From: Noviherbaspirillum aridicola
GTDB taxonomy: Bacteria > Pseudomonadota > Gammaproteobacteria > Burkholderiales > Burkholderiaceae_D
Length of the DNA stretch: 64,000 bases
Direction of reading: 5' to 3'
NCBI RefSeq assembly: GCF_019656455.1
Contig: NZ_BPMK01000001.1
Span: 1-64,000 of the forward strand
The notes under the pieces were generated by a model. The model was not told where the DNA came from and made no database searches. It worked only from the letters and a program-made list of their open reading frames with translations. Positions 53,770 to 62,994 of the stretch are shown here, piece by piece. A program made the translations under genes and the position numbers. Position 1 is the first letter of the stretch, and every line of letters begins with the position of its first letter.

Positions 53770-54131
53770 TCCCCGATACCCGTCAGACGGTCTTTGTGCT
53801 AGTCTTGCATTCCCCCGGCCGGGGCACACCCCGCTCCTGCCGTCGGTAACGCTGTATTCCGTCTTCCTTATCCCGGGGAGATACCGGACCGTCCGAGGCG
53901 ACGGCGCCGGATCACGGAACGCCGCAGGCTTATCAGCCGGCGAGCGCCCGCCAGCGATGGCGCAATACCATTAATCCGATCCAGACATCAGCATCCCGGC
54001 TCCGCTCCGCGGCAGGCCGGGCAGCCTCCCTTTTCCGCGCAACCGCGCGCGCGGACGAGGCAGGGCGGCGCATTTGCGTTCGTCCGACGAAAACATGCGG
54101 CAACGACGATCAACCACTACTCTGTAACGAT
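53770..54131. other. 362-bp intergenic region before malic enzyme gene
   Basis: No gene or RNA is visible. There is a self-complementary CCCCGGCCGGGG at about 53815-53826, and much of the rest is GC-rich with scattered short repeats. The malic enzyme start at 54132 has only weak ribosome-binding sequence (TAACGAT) upstream. Confidence 0.6.
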
Positions 54132-55364
54132 ATGACAACGCTCGAGCAACAAGCACTCGAATACCATGCCGCCGGCCAGCGCGGCAAGGTCGCCATCCAG
54201 GTGACCAAGCCGGTCGGCAGCCAGACCGACCTGTCGCTGGCGTATTCCCCCGGCGTCGCCGCGCCCTGCATGGAGATCAACAGGCAGCCGTCCAAGGCCT
54301 ATGAATACACCGCCAAGGGCAATCTCGTCGGCGTCATCACCAACGGCACGGCGGTGCTCGGCCTGGGCGACATCGGCGCGCTGGCGGGCAAGCCGGTCAT
54401 GGAAGGCAAGGCGGTGCTGTTCAAGAAATTCGCGGGCATCGATGCCTTCGACATCGAGATCGACGAGACCGACCCCGACAAGCTGGTCGAGATCATCGCG
54501 GCGCTGCATCCGACCTTCGGCGGCATCAATCTCGAAGACATCAAGGCGCCCGAATGCTTTTACGTCGAACGCCGGCTGCGCGAACGCCTGTCGATCCCCG
54601 TCTTTCATGACGACCAGCACGGCACCGCGATCGTCGTCGGCGCCGGCCTGCTCAACGCGCTGGAGCTGACCGGGCGCGACATCTCGCTGGCGAAAGTGGT
54701 GTGCTCGGGCGCCGGCGCCGCGGCGATGGCCTGCCTCGACATGATCGTGGACCTCGGCGTGCGGCGCGAGAATGTGTATGTCTGCGACAGCCGCGGGGTG
54801 CTCACCACGGCGCGCACGCTGAGCGAGGAAAAGCGGGCCTGGGCGCAGGACACCGCCGCCGCCACGCTGTCGGAGGTGATCGGCATGGCGGATGTCTTCC
54901 TCGGCCTGTCGGGCCCGGGCCTGCTGAGCCAGGACGATGTGAGGAAAATGGCGGCCAGGCCGATCGTGTTCGCGCTCGCCAATCCCGAGCCCGAGCTGCG
55001 GCCGGAGCTGGTGCGGGAAGCCGCGCCGGACGCCATCATTGCCACCGGGCGCTCCGACTATCCGAACCAGATCAACAATGCGCTGTGCTTCCCCTATCTC
55101 TTCCGCGCCGCCCTCGACAGCGGTGCGCGCGGCATCAACCAGGAGATGAAGCGTGCCTGCGTGCAGGCACTCGCGGCGCTGGCGCGGGGCGCCGACGGCT
55201 TCGGCCCCGGCGCCATCGTGCCGGGCCTGCTCGACAAGCGCCTGCTGGGCGGCGTCACGCCGCGCATCGCGGCGGCGGCATGGGACAGCGGCGTCGCCAG
55301 CCGGCAGCTGGACCCCGCTGCCTACCGCCTGCAGCTCGAGGCGCTGGGCAAGACCCTGCTGTAA
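54132..55364 (+). CDS. Malic enzyme, short form
   Basis: A 410-residue malic enzyme. [16 protein letters not shown], the [23 protein letters not shown] strand, the catalytic Lys/Asp region in [13 protein letters not shown], and [13 protein letters not shown] with the NAD(P)-binding [11 protein letters not shown] are all present. It decarboxylates malate to pyruvate. It lacks the C-terminal phosphotransacetylase-like domain of the long MaeB type (about 760 residues), so the short form ends after TLL with no remnant visible downstream. Confidence 0.93.
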   Translation: MTTLEQQALEYHAAGQRGKVAIQVTKPVGSQTDLSLAYSPGVAAPCMEINRQPSKAYEYTAKGNLVGVITNGTAVLGLGDIGALAGKPVMEGKAVLFKKFAGIDAFDIEIDETDPDKLVEIIAALHPTFGGINLEDIKAPECFYVERRLRERLSIPVFHDDQHGTAIVVGAGLLNALELTGRDISLAKVVCSGAGAAAMACLDMIVDLGVRRENVYVCDSRGVLTTARTLSEEKRAWAQDTAAATLSEVIGMADVFLGLSGPGLLSQDDVRKMAARPIVFALANPEPELRPELVREAAPDAIIATGRSDYPNQINNALCFPYLFRAALDSGARGINQEMKRACVQALAALARGADGFGPGAIVPGLLDKRLLGGVTPRIAAAAWDSGVASRQLDPAAYRLQLEALGKTLL

Positions 55365-55393
55365 GGGCCGGAGGGGGAAGGGTGAAGCCGCCC

Positions 55394-56944
55394 TCAGGCG
55401 GCTTCCTGCACCGCGCGGATCTTCTCCAGCAGTTCGGTCCAGCGGAAAGGCTTGCCGATGAAGGCAAAGTCATCGAGATCGCCGTATTCCGCGCGCAGCA
55501 CCTCCATCGGGTAACCCGAGGCGAGCAGGATGCGCACCTGCGGACAGACCTTGCGGGTGAAGCGCGCGAGTTCGATGCCGCTCATCCCCATCGGCATGAC
55601 GACATCGGTAAACAGCACGTCGATGTCGCGCACCCGTTCCAGCACGGCGACGCCGTCCAGGCCGTTGCCGGCGGTGAGCACATCGAAGCCCAGGCTCTGG
55701 AAGATGCGGGTGGCCAGGTCGAGCACGTCCTGATCATCCTCGACGATCAGCACCTTGCCGGCGCGTCCGGCGACGGACGCAACCGGCGGCTTGTCCGTGG
55801 CCGCGGGCGCCAGCGGAAAATACATGGTCACGCTCGTGCCCTTGCCGACCGCGGAATCGATGATCATGCCGCCGCCCGACTGCGCGGCGAATCCGTAGGC
55901 CTGGCTCAGGCCGAGCCCGCTGCTGCCGTCCTGCTTGGTGGTGAAGAAGGGTTCGATCGCGCGCGGCACGAGGTCGGGCGGCAAGCCGATGCCGGTATCG
56001 CTCACGCTCACCGTCGCATAGCTGCCGGGCAGCAGATTCGCCGCCGCATGGCGTTCCGCCAGCACGACGCTGTCGCAGCGAATGGCAAGCTCGCCGCCGT
56101 GCGGCATCGCCTCCCGTGCATTGATCACCAGGTTCAGCAGGGCCTGCAGCAATTGCTGGCTGTCGACCGAGACCATGCGCGGCTCGGCGCCGGGGGCGAC
56201 CGCCAGCCGCACCGAGGGCCCGCAGGCCCGGCGCAGCATCGGTTCGGCCGAGGCGATCAGGGCATTCAGATCGAGCCGCTCCGGCGCGAGCGCCTGGCGG
56301 CGCGCGAAGGCAAGCAGTTGCCGGGTCAGGTCGGCGGCCCGCTCCGAGGCGCGCTGCGCCTTCTCAAGCACCACGATGTCGCTCGCGCTGCGCAGCCTGG
56401 ATGCCAGCAGGTCGAGGCTGTTGACGATGACCGACAGGGCATTGTTGAAGTCATGCGCGATGCCGCCGGTCAGCTGTCCGACCGCTTCCAGCCGCTGCGC
56501 CTGCAGCAGCCTGGCACTGGCGCGTTCGAGCGTCTCGCCGGCCAGCTTGCGCTGGGTGATGTCGCGCGCGATGCTGGCGTAGCCGGCCAGCTGGCCGTCA
56601 TCGTCGCGGATCGCCTGCAGCACGGTATGCGCCCAGAAGCGCGAGCCGTCCTTGCGCACATGCCAGCCTTCCATCTCGTGCCGCCCCTGCCCGGCGGCCG
56701 ATGCAAGCGCCTGTTCCAGTGTCCCGCTCGCGCGGTCCTCGGGGGCAAGGAAGAGCGACATGCTGCGGCCGATGATCTCGTCGGCCGGATAGCCCTCGAT
56801 GCGCTCGGCGCCGGCATTCCAGCTGCTGATCCTGCCTTCATGATCGAGCAGGTAGAGCGCGAAGTCCTGCACATTGTCGATCAGGGTCTGAAAGCGCCGG
56901 CCATCCTGCAGCAGCAGGTGCACGCGGGGTTCGGGGTTATTCAA
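55394..56944 (-). CDS. PAS-domain hybrid histidine kinase
   Basis: A 516-residue soluble hybrid kinase: PAS (about 15-130, LLDHEGRISSWNAGAERIEGYPADEIIGR), HisKA with the phosphohistidine in LTGGIAHDFNNALS, HATPase (GSSGLGLSQAYGF) and a C-terminal receiver (VLIVEDDQDV, LFTDVVMPMGMSG, ASGYP). It has no LOV cysteine. The start is unusual: the longest frame begins with TTG at 56944 with GGAG six bases before it, and no ATG is available in this frame; a GTG seven codons in is an alternative. No regulator gene is adjacent. Confidence 0.9.
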   Translation of the reverse strand: MNNPEPRVHLLLQDGRRFQTLIDNVQDFALYLLDHEGRISSWNAGAERIEGYPADEIIGRSMSLFLAPEDRASGTLEQALASAAGQGRHEMEGWHVRKDGSRFWAHTVLQAIRDDDGQLAGYASIARDITQRKLAGETLERASARLLQAQRLEAVGQLTGGIAHDFNNALSVIVNSLDLLASRLRSASDIVVLEKAQRASERAADLTRQLLAFARRQALAPERLDLNALIASAEPMLRRACGPSVRLAVAPGAEPRMVSVDSQQLLQALLNLVINAREAMPHGGELAIRCDSVVLAERHAAANLLPGSYATVSVSDTGIGLPPDLVPRAIEPFFTTKQDGSSGLGLSQAYGFAAQSGGGMIIDSAVGKGTSVTMYFPLAPAATDKPPVASVAGRAGKVLIVEDDQDVLDLATRIFQSLGFDVLTAGNGLDGVAVLERVRDIDVLFTDVVMPMGMSGIELARFTRKVCPQVRILLASGYPMEVLRAEYGDLDDFAFIGKPFRWTELLEKIRAVQEAA

Positions 56945-57069
56945 TGCACGCTCCGATTCGGCAAGCCCGGCGGGCGCCGGACGGAATGGCAGGCATTATA
57001 CGTAGCTTGCGCAACGCGTTGTGGAGGGCGGAAAGACAGCGGGCGCGGCAGGCCGCGCCGCTGGAGGAT

Positions 57070-57095
57070 GCGCCCGGCGTCGAGGCGCCGGGCGC
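57070..57095. terminator. Hairpin downstream of the Bug receptor gene
   Basis: Perfect 10-bp arms GCGCCCGGCG/CGCCGGGCGC around a 6-base loop, starting 7 bases past the stop on the transcribed strand. No T-run follows, so termination is plausible but unproven. Confidence 0.45.
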
Positions 57096-57101
57096 GGGGG
57101 A

Positions 57102-58079
57102 TCAGCTCTTGGCCAGGCCGAGGCTTTCGATGGTTTCCTTCTCTTCCTTGAAGGTGTCCTGCGCGAACTTGGTGTACTCGGCGGTGTTCATGTAGATGAT
57201 CGGCTGGTCGAACTTCTCCAGCGTGGAGACGACCTGCGGATCCTGGAGCACCTTGCGGAAGGTTTCGTCGAGGCGCTTGACCAGGGCCGGGTCCATGCCT
57301 TTCGGGCCGCCGATGCCGAACGGCGAGTCCGACACGGTCTGGAAGCCGAGCTCCTGCAGGGTCGGCACGTTCGGCCAGCGCTTGGTGCGCTTGGAGCCGT
57401 AGGTGGCGAGCAGGCGGCAGCGGCCGGCCTCGACCGCCGAAGCCCAGCCGGTGGCGTCGCTGTGCGCCATCACGTGGCCGCCGAGCAGCGCCTGCATGCC
57501 GTCGGCGTTGCCCTTGAACGGCACGTGCAGCAGCTTGATGCCGGCGCGCCGCGAGAACTGCTCGACCACGAGGTGCGGCGTGGTGCCGGTGCCGGTCGAG
57601 CCGTAGGTGAAGCGCTCCGGATTGGCCTTGGCGTAGTCCACCAGGTCCTTGATGCTCTTGATCGGGGAATCGGAGCGCACCACCATGCCGAAGGTATAGC
57701 CGGTCAGGCAGGAGATGTAGGTCAGATCCTTGAGGGGGTCGAAGGACACCTTCTGCATGTGCGGCAGGCGGAACACGCCCAGCGGCACCTGGGTCAGGGT
57801 GTAGCCGTCGGGTTGCGCGCGCGCGGCTTCGCCGGCGCCGAGAATGCCGCCGGCGCCCGGCTTGTTCTCGATGATCACGGTGCCGCCGATCTGCTTGGCG
57901 AAGCTGTCGCCGATGGCGCGCATCACCACATCGGTCGAGCCGCCAGCCGGCCACGGGCAGATCAGGCGGATCGGACGATTGGGATAGCCCGACTGGGCAA
58001 ATGCGGGCAGTGCCAGCGCGGCGCCGGCGGCAGCCGAGGTTTTCAGGAAGTCGCGGCGCGACAGGATGCGTCGGGTCAT
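57102..58079 (-). CDS. Bug-family tripartite tricarboxylate transporter receptor
   Basis: A 325-residue periplasmic receptor. It begins with a twin-arginine signal (SRRDFLKTSAAAGAAL), then YPNRPIRLICPWPAGGSTDVVMRAIGDSFAKQIG, the FTYGSTGTGTTPHLVVEQF loop and EELGF/QTVSDSPFGIGG: the Bug fold. It captures a carboxylate or similar ligand, but no TctA/TctB membrane partners are nearby. Export through Tat is notable for this family, where Sec signals are also common. Confidence 0.9.
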   Translation of the reverse strand: MTRRILSRRDFLKTSAAAGAALALPAFAQSGYPNRPIRLICPWPAGGSTDVVMRAIGDSFAKQIGGTVIIENKPGAGGILGAGEAARAQPDGYTLTQVPLGVFRLPHMQKVSFDPLKDLTYISCLTGYTFGMVVRSDSPIKSIKDLVDYAKANPERFTYGSTGTGTTPHLVVEQFSRRAGIKLLHVPFKGNADGMQALLGGHVMAHSDATGWASAVEAGRCRLLATYGSKRTKRWPNVPTLQELGFQTVSDSPFGIGGPKGMDPALVKRLDETFRKVLQDPQVVSTLEKFDQPIIYMNTAEYTKFAQDTFKEEKETIESLGLAKS

Positions 58080-58196
58080 GGTTGTCTCCGTTAATGGCGG
58101 TTCAGTGTTTCTTGGGGCACGGCTTACGACCGTGCTTTTTTTTCTGACCGCCTATGCTACTGGATATCCGCCGGCTTTGCCATGCGCGTTGCACGA

Positions 58197-59042
58197 CTAG
58201 CCGCCAAGAATGCGCTGATGGAACGCGAGATGGTCATCGATGAAGCTGGCGATGAAGTAATAGCCGTGGTCGTAGCCCTCGTGCAGTCGCATCGTCAGCG
58301 GTTGCCCGGCGTCGATGCAGGCCTGCTCGAACTGCAGCGGCAGCAGTTGCTCCTTGAGGAATTTGTCGTCCAGTCCCTGGTCGATCAGGATCCCCTGCGG
58401 AAAGGGCGCCCGCCGCTTGCGCATCAGCTCGCTCGCATCGTGTTCGCGCCAGGCTTCGCGGTCCTCGCCGAGATAAGCGGTGAAGGCTTTCTCGCCCCAG
58501 GGGCAGCGGCTGGGCGCGGCGATCGGCGCGAACGCCGAGACCGAGCGATAGCGGTCGGGATGCCGCAGCGCCAGGGTCAGCGCGCCATGGCCACCCATCG
58601 AGTGGCCGAAGATGCCGGCGCGCTCCGTGTCGGCATTGAACTCGTCGCGCACCAGCCCGAACAGCTCCTCGGTGATCCAGGACTCCATCCGGTAGTGCCG
58701 GCGCCAGGGTTCGGCGGTGGCGTCGAGATAGAAGCCGGCCCCGCTGCCGAGATCCCAGTCGCGGTCCTCGCCTTCGATGCCGGTATTGCGCGGACTGGTG
58801 TCCGGCGCCACCAGCATCAGTCCGTATTGCGCGGCCAGGCGCTGGGCGTTGGCCTTGATCGGGAAGGTCTCTTCGGTGCAGGTCAGCCCGGACAGCCAGA
58901 ACAGCACCGGCACCATCTCGCTCCTCTCCTGCGGCGGATGGAAGACCGAGAAGCGCATCGGCAGGCCGATGGTCGAGGACTCGTGCCGATAAAAGGCCTG
59001 GATGCCGCCGTGGCAGCGGTGTTCGGAAATGATGTCGGCCAT
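58197..59042 (-). CDS. fghA: S-formylglutathione hydrolase
   Basis: A 281-residue esterase. MADIISEHRCHGGIQAFYRHES, VPVLFWLSGLTCTEETF, the nucleophile elbow GIFGHSMGGHGAL and the C-terminal DHGYYFIASFIDDHL (catalytic His) match FghA/FrmB. It hydrolyses S-formylglutathione to formate and glutathione. It starts two bases after the frmA stop, so the pair is one transcript. ATG at 59042 is canonical. Confidence 0.95.
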   Translation of the reverse strand: MADIISEHRCHGGIQAFYRHESSTIGLPMRFSVFHPPQERSEMVPVLFWLSGLTCTEETFPIKANAQRLAAQYGLMLVAPDTSPRNTGIEGEDRDWDLGSGAGFYLDATAEPWRRHYRMESWITEELFGLVRDEFNADTERAGIFGHSMGGHGALTLALRHPDRYRSVSAFAPIAAPSRCPWGEKAFTAYLGEDREAWREHDASELMRKRRAPFPQGILIDQGLDDKFLKEQLLPLQFEQACIDAGQPLTMRLHEGYDHGYYFIASFIDDHLAFHQRILGG

Positions 59043-59044
59043 GA

Positions 59045-60151
<1,107 letters not shown>

Positions 60152-60271
60152 TGTGTTGGCTCCAGGGATGGTTTGTTACGGTGACGGGTGCTGCGCCGGA
60201 GGAGTCCGGGCCGTCGATTCTATCGCCAAGCCGCGCGTCGCGTCGGAGTGCCTCTCAGGATGCCGGTCGCC

Positions 60272-60892
60272 TCAGGTATTGCGGATCACCACGAGCCGGG
60301 ACAGGCCGAACAGGTTGACCTTGCGCACCGACTGGATCTCCCAGTCGTACTTGAGGATCTGCTCGTTGAAGCAGAAGTCGGAACGGAAGCCGATGCGGTT
60401 GGCGAGCGAGCGCACCGCGCGCTCGAGGAACCACCAGAAGCGGCTGCCGCTGAAATGATTGAGGATCAGGATGGTGCCGTCCTTGCGGCAGACGCGCCGG
60501 ATCTCGGCGACCAGGCGTTCGGGGTGCGGGGTGACGGACAGCACATAGGGCACTGCTACGCAATCGAAACTGTCATCGGGCAAGTCCATCATCTCCGCAT
60601 TCATGGCCGCGAGCTGGATGCTGCGCTCGGGCATCTTGCTGGCGCGCTCGCGGGCGATCTCCAGCATGTGGTCGGATATGTCGATGCCGGTGATGGCCGC
60701 GCTCTCCGGATACTGGCTCAGCGTGAGACCGGTGCCCACCCCGACCTCCAGGATCGAGGACGGCTGGAGCGCACGCACCGTCTCGGTCAGCGCACGACGG
60801 CCCGGCTCGAGCACGGCACCGAACAGGCTGTCGTAGACCGGGGCGTAGAAGCGATAGGTGTTAACAACGTTATCGACGGAGATGGGGTTCAT
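60272..60892 (-). CDS. Class I SAM-dependent methyltransferase (PmtA-like)
   Basis: A 206-residue methyltransferase. VNTYRFYAPVYDSLFGAVLEPGR at the start and ILEVGVGTGLTLSQYP, ITGIDISDHMLEIARERA and LPDDSFDCVAVPYVLSVTPHPERLVAEI are the usual motifs. The opening and EVGVGTGLTLSQY resemble bacterial phosphatidylethanolamine N-methyltransferases of the PmtA type, but that activity is an inference. GGFRSDFCFNEQILKYDW-like text follows near the C terminus. Confidence 0.85.
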   Translation of the reverse strand: MNPISVDNVVNTYRFYAPVYDSLFGAVLEPGRRALTETVRALQPSSILEVGVGTGLTLSQYPESAAITGIDISDHMLEIARERASKMPERSIQLAAMNAEMMDLPDDSFDCVAVPYVLSVTPHPERLVAEIRRVCRKDGTILILNHFSGSRFWWFLERAVRSLANRIGFRSDFCFNEQILKYDWEIQSVRKVNLFGLSRLVVIRNT

Positions 60893-60975
60893 AGTTCTTT
60901 TTTGTGAGTTGTCAAACTGGTATTAAGACCTGTTGGCGCAAGAAAGTTCAGCCGCCGCCCCATCTCACTGTTTCT

Positions 60976-61389
60976 TTAGGGCAAGCGACTCCCCTGTCTC
61001 TTTGCGTGGTTCTGAATGTCTTCCAGTTCTATCTCGATTGCCTTGGTGCTTATCAATATTTCGTACAGTGAAAAGATCAGCGAGATCACGAGCAAGAAGA
61101 TGCTGGCGCCGAAAACATACTCGGCGCTGCGCAGCATGTCGACGAAGATGAGGAACATCGACAGTGCGCAGAACAGGAAGCTGAGCACCCCCATCGCCTG
61201 CATGCGCCGGATCAGCGTGATGCGCAGGCCGAGGTTGGCGATCTGCCGGATCACGACATCGGTCAGGTTCTCCTGGTTCTGGCTGTGCAGGTGCCGGATC
61301 AGCTGGGCGAGGACGATGAAGCGGTTGGTATAGGCGAGCAGCAGCAGCGAAATGGCGGGGAAGAGCAGGGCGGGCGTGGTCAGGTTCAT
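60976..61389 (-). CDS. DUF2721 family membrane protein
   Basis: A 137-residue protein with a hydrophobic N terminus (LTTPALLFPAISLLLLAYTNRFIVLAQLIRHLH), the internal LRITLIRRMQAMGVLSFLFCALSMFLIFV and a third segment near FLLVISLIFSLYEILIST. This is the DUF2721 pattern. The function is not known. I use the ATG at 61389; a TTG at 61410 is the only longer start. Confidence 0.82.
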   Translation of the reverse strand: MNLTTPALLFPAISLLLLAYTNRFIVLAQLIRHLHSQNQENLTDVVIRQIANLGLRITLIRRMQAMGVLSFLFCALSMFLIFVDMLRSAEYVFGASIFLLVISLIFSLYEILISTKAIEIELEDIQNHAKRQGSRLP

Positions 61390-61425
61390 CGAGCGGGTCA
61401 GGGGACACAAAGCCCGATTGTGACA

Positions 61426-61704
61426 TCAGCGCCGCCGACGCGGGTCGTGGCGGTCATACCAGGCCGGGTCCTTCTTGCGCACCCAGGCCACGAAACGCAG
61501 GATTTCCTCGTTCTCCAGCAGGCGCTCCCAGGTGTGGTAGTAGCGCGCCAGCTCCTTCTCGCTGAACACCGAATGGATCTTGTTGTGACACACCCGGTGC
61601 ATGCGCACCTTGTCGCGCCCGCGATGACTTCGCGGCACCAGGTGATGTTCATTGACCGAGGGACCGTCGATGAGCTCGCGGCCGCAGAGCGGGCAGGTTT
61701 CCAT
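61426..61704 (-). CDS. Small HNH nuclease-like protein
   Basis: A 92-residue protein. Two CxxC-type pairs are seen (ETCPLCGRE and HRVCHNKIH), and NEHHLVPRSHRG with the CHNKIHSVFSEKELA helix gives the HNH-type histidine/metal layout. It may bind or cut nucleic acid, and the family also includes non-nuclease members. No partner gene such as a toxin, phage or restriction gene is adjacent. Start at 61704 directly before the zinc pair. Confidence 0.8.
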   Translation of the reverse strand: METCPLCGRELIDGPSVNEHHLVPRSHRGRDKVRMHRVCHNKIHSVFSEKELARYYHTWERLLENEEILRFVAWVRKKDPAWYDRHDPRRRR

Positions 61705-61753
61705 GCTGGCTTGGGCCGCTGTGCGGGCAAGCCGTTCCCGGCCGGCAGGCCGG

Positions 61754-62392
61754 CTAGGCGTGCTGCCCGCGCTTGACGAAGAACAGGGTCGCTCCCACCG
61801 CCATGAGCACGCCGCCGAAGACGCGGTTCTGCATGCGCAGCGCCTGAGCGCTGCGGAACACGCGCTGCAGCGCCGATGCCGCGCCCGCATAGCCGTGCAT
61901 CACCACCAGGTCCACCGCGCAGGTGGTGGCGGCGAGGATCAGCAGTTGCGGCAGCAGCGGCGCGTCGCCCGATATGAACTGCGGCAGCACGGCCACCATG
62001 AAGACGATGCCCTTGGGGTTGGTCGCGTTGGTGAGAAAGCCGAGCAGGAAGCGCCTGCGCGGCGCCGGCATCTGCCCCTGGCCCTGGGCCTGAAGGTGGG
62101 CCGCCGCCGGCTGCGCGCGCCACTGGCAGAGGCCGAGCCAGATCAGGTACAGCGCGCCCACCGTCTTGACGATGGTGAACAGGGTTTCGGACGCCAGCAG
62201 AATCGAGCCGACGCCGGCGCCGGCGATGAACAGCACCAGCAGCAGTCCCGCCTGCAGGCCGAGGATGGTCACGCTCGCCCTGCGCACGCCGTAGGCGAGG
62301 CCGTGGGACATCGAGAGCACCGCGCCCGAGCCGGGCGAGATGGCGATCAGGCAGGAGGCGAAAAAGAAAGTGACCCAGGTGGCGAAGCTCAT
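61754..62392 (-). CDS. LysE/RhtB family exporter
   Basis: A 212-residue protein with about six membrane segments. SFATWVTFFFASCLIAISPGSGAVLSMSHGLAYGVRRAS is the LysE/RhtB opening (ISPGSG), and FLLGFLTNATNPKGIVFMVAVLPQF is the family's NPKG signature. Likely exports an amino acid or derivative. This is the second LysE-type gene of the window. Start at 62392; upstream codons in frame look non-coding. Confidence 0.88.
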   Translation of the reverse strand: MSFATWVTFFFASCLIAISPGSGAVLSMSHGLAYGVRRASVTILGLQAGLLLVLFIAGAGVGSILLASETLFTIVKTVGALYLIWLGLCQWRAQPAAAHLQAQGQGQMPAPRRRFLLGFLTNATNPKGIVFMVAVLPQFISGDAPLLPQLLILAATTCAVDLVVMHGYAGAASALQRVFRSAQALRMQNRVFGGVLMAVGATLFFVKRGQHA

Positions 62393-62994
62393 GCTCGGGT
62401 GGAAGAATCGAAGGAGCGCGCATCTTATCAAAGGCCGCGCGATCCGGCAGGCCGTGTCCTGCTGCCCGGCGTCATCGTGACCGCCATGCGCAATCGCTTG
62501 TTGACCGTGCTCGCCACCTGGCAGCCTCTGCCGGCAAGGCGATGATCGGCGCAGTCGATGCGGTCCGGCCTCGCGGCCATGCACTGGCGCGGCCGTTCCG
62601 GGCGCCCGTCGATGTTCCGATCGAAGCGGCCGAAGTCCCTGGCCGTCCGTGCCCGGCGCGCGGCGAAGCAGACCCTGGTTACATGCCGGCGCTCATTGAA
62701 TTCCCTCCGCTAAGGCCGGTTGAGACCGCGCAAAGGGGCGCGCACTCCGCTTGAAAAGCCCGGGTGCCCCTTCCATGATGGTGAGGCGAGTTGGCACCCA
62801 CTCACATTGGTCAGTGGACGTCAGCCGCGCAGGGCGCGTCGCGGGCATGTCCCCCGGCGCGAAGCAGAGCGCGCGCATTGCAGGTCCTGAAAACTTTCCA
62901 TCAACTGTGCGGCCGGTACGGCGTCGTCGCGTCCGTACCGGCGCCCGCGATCCGTCGCGAGGGCGCCGCACGCAACAGACAGAGGACAAGCGAG
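62393..62994. other. 602-bp intergenic region before repeat-protein gene
   Basis: No supported gene. The distal 200 bases (62760-62994) presumably hold the promoter and leader of the repeat-protein gene; an AGAGGA at 62981-62986 precedes the start. A block of short GC-rich repeats (GCCGGTACGG and GTCCGTACCGGC near 62909-62943) could pair in RNA. No T-run terminator was found for the exporter side. Confidence 0.5.

Noticed and set aside
53815-53826. CCCCGGCCGGGG as terminator for the CMD-type gene
   Set aside because: Self-complementary but without a loop or T-run, so it is not a credible terminator.
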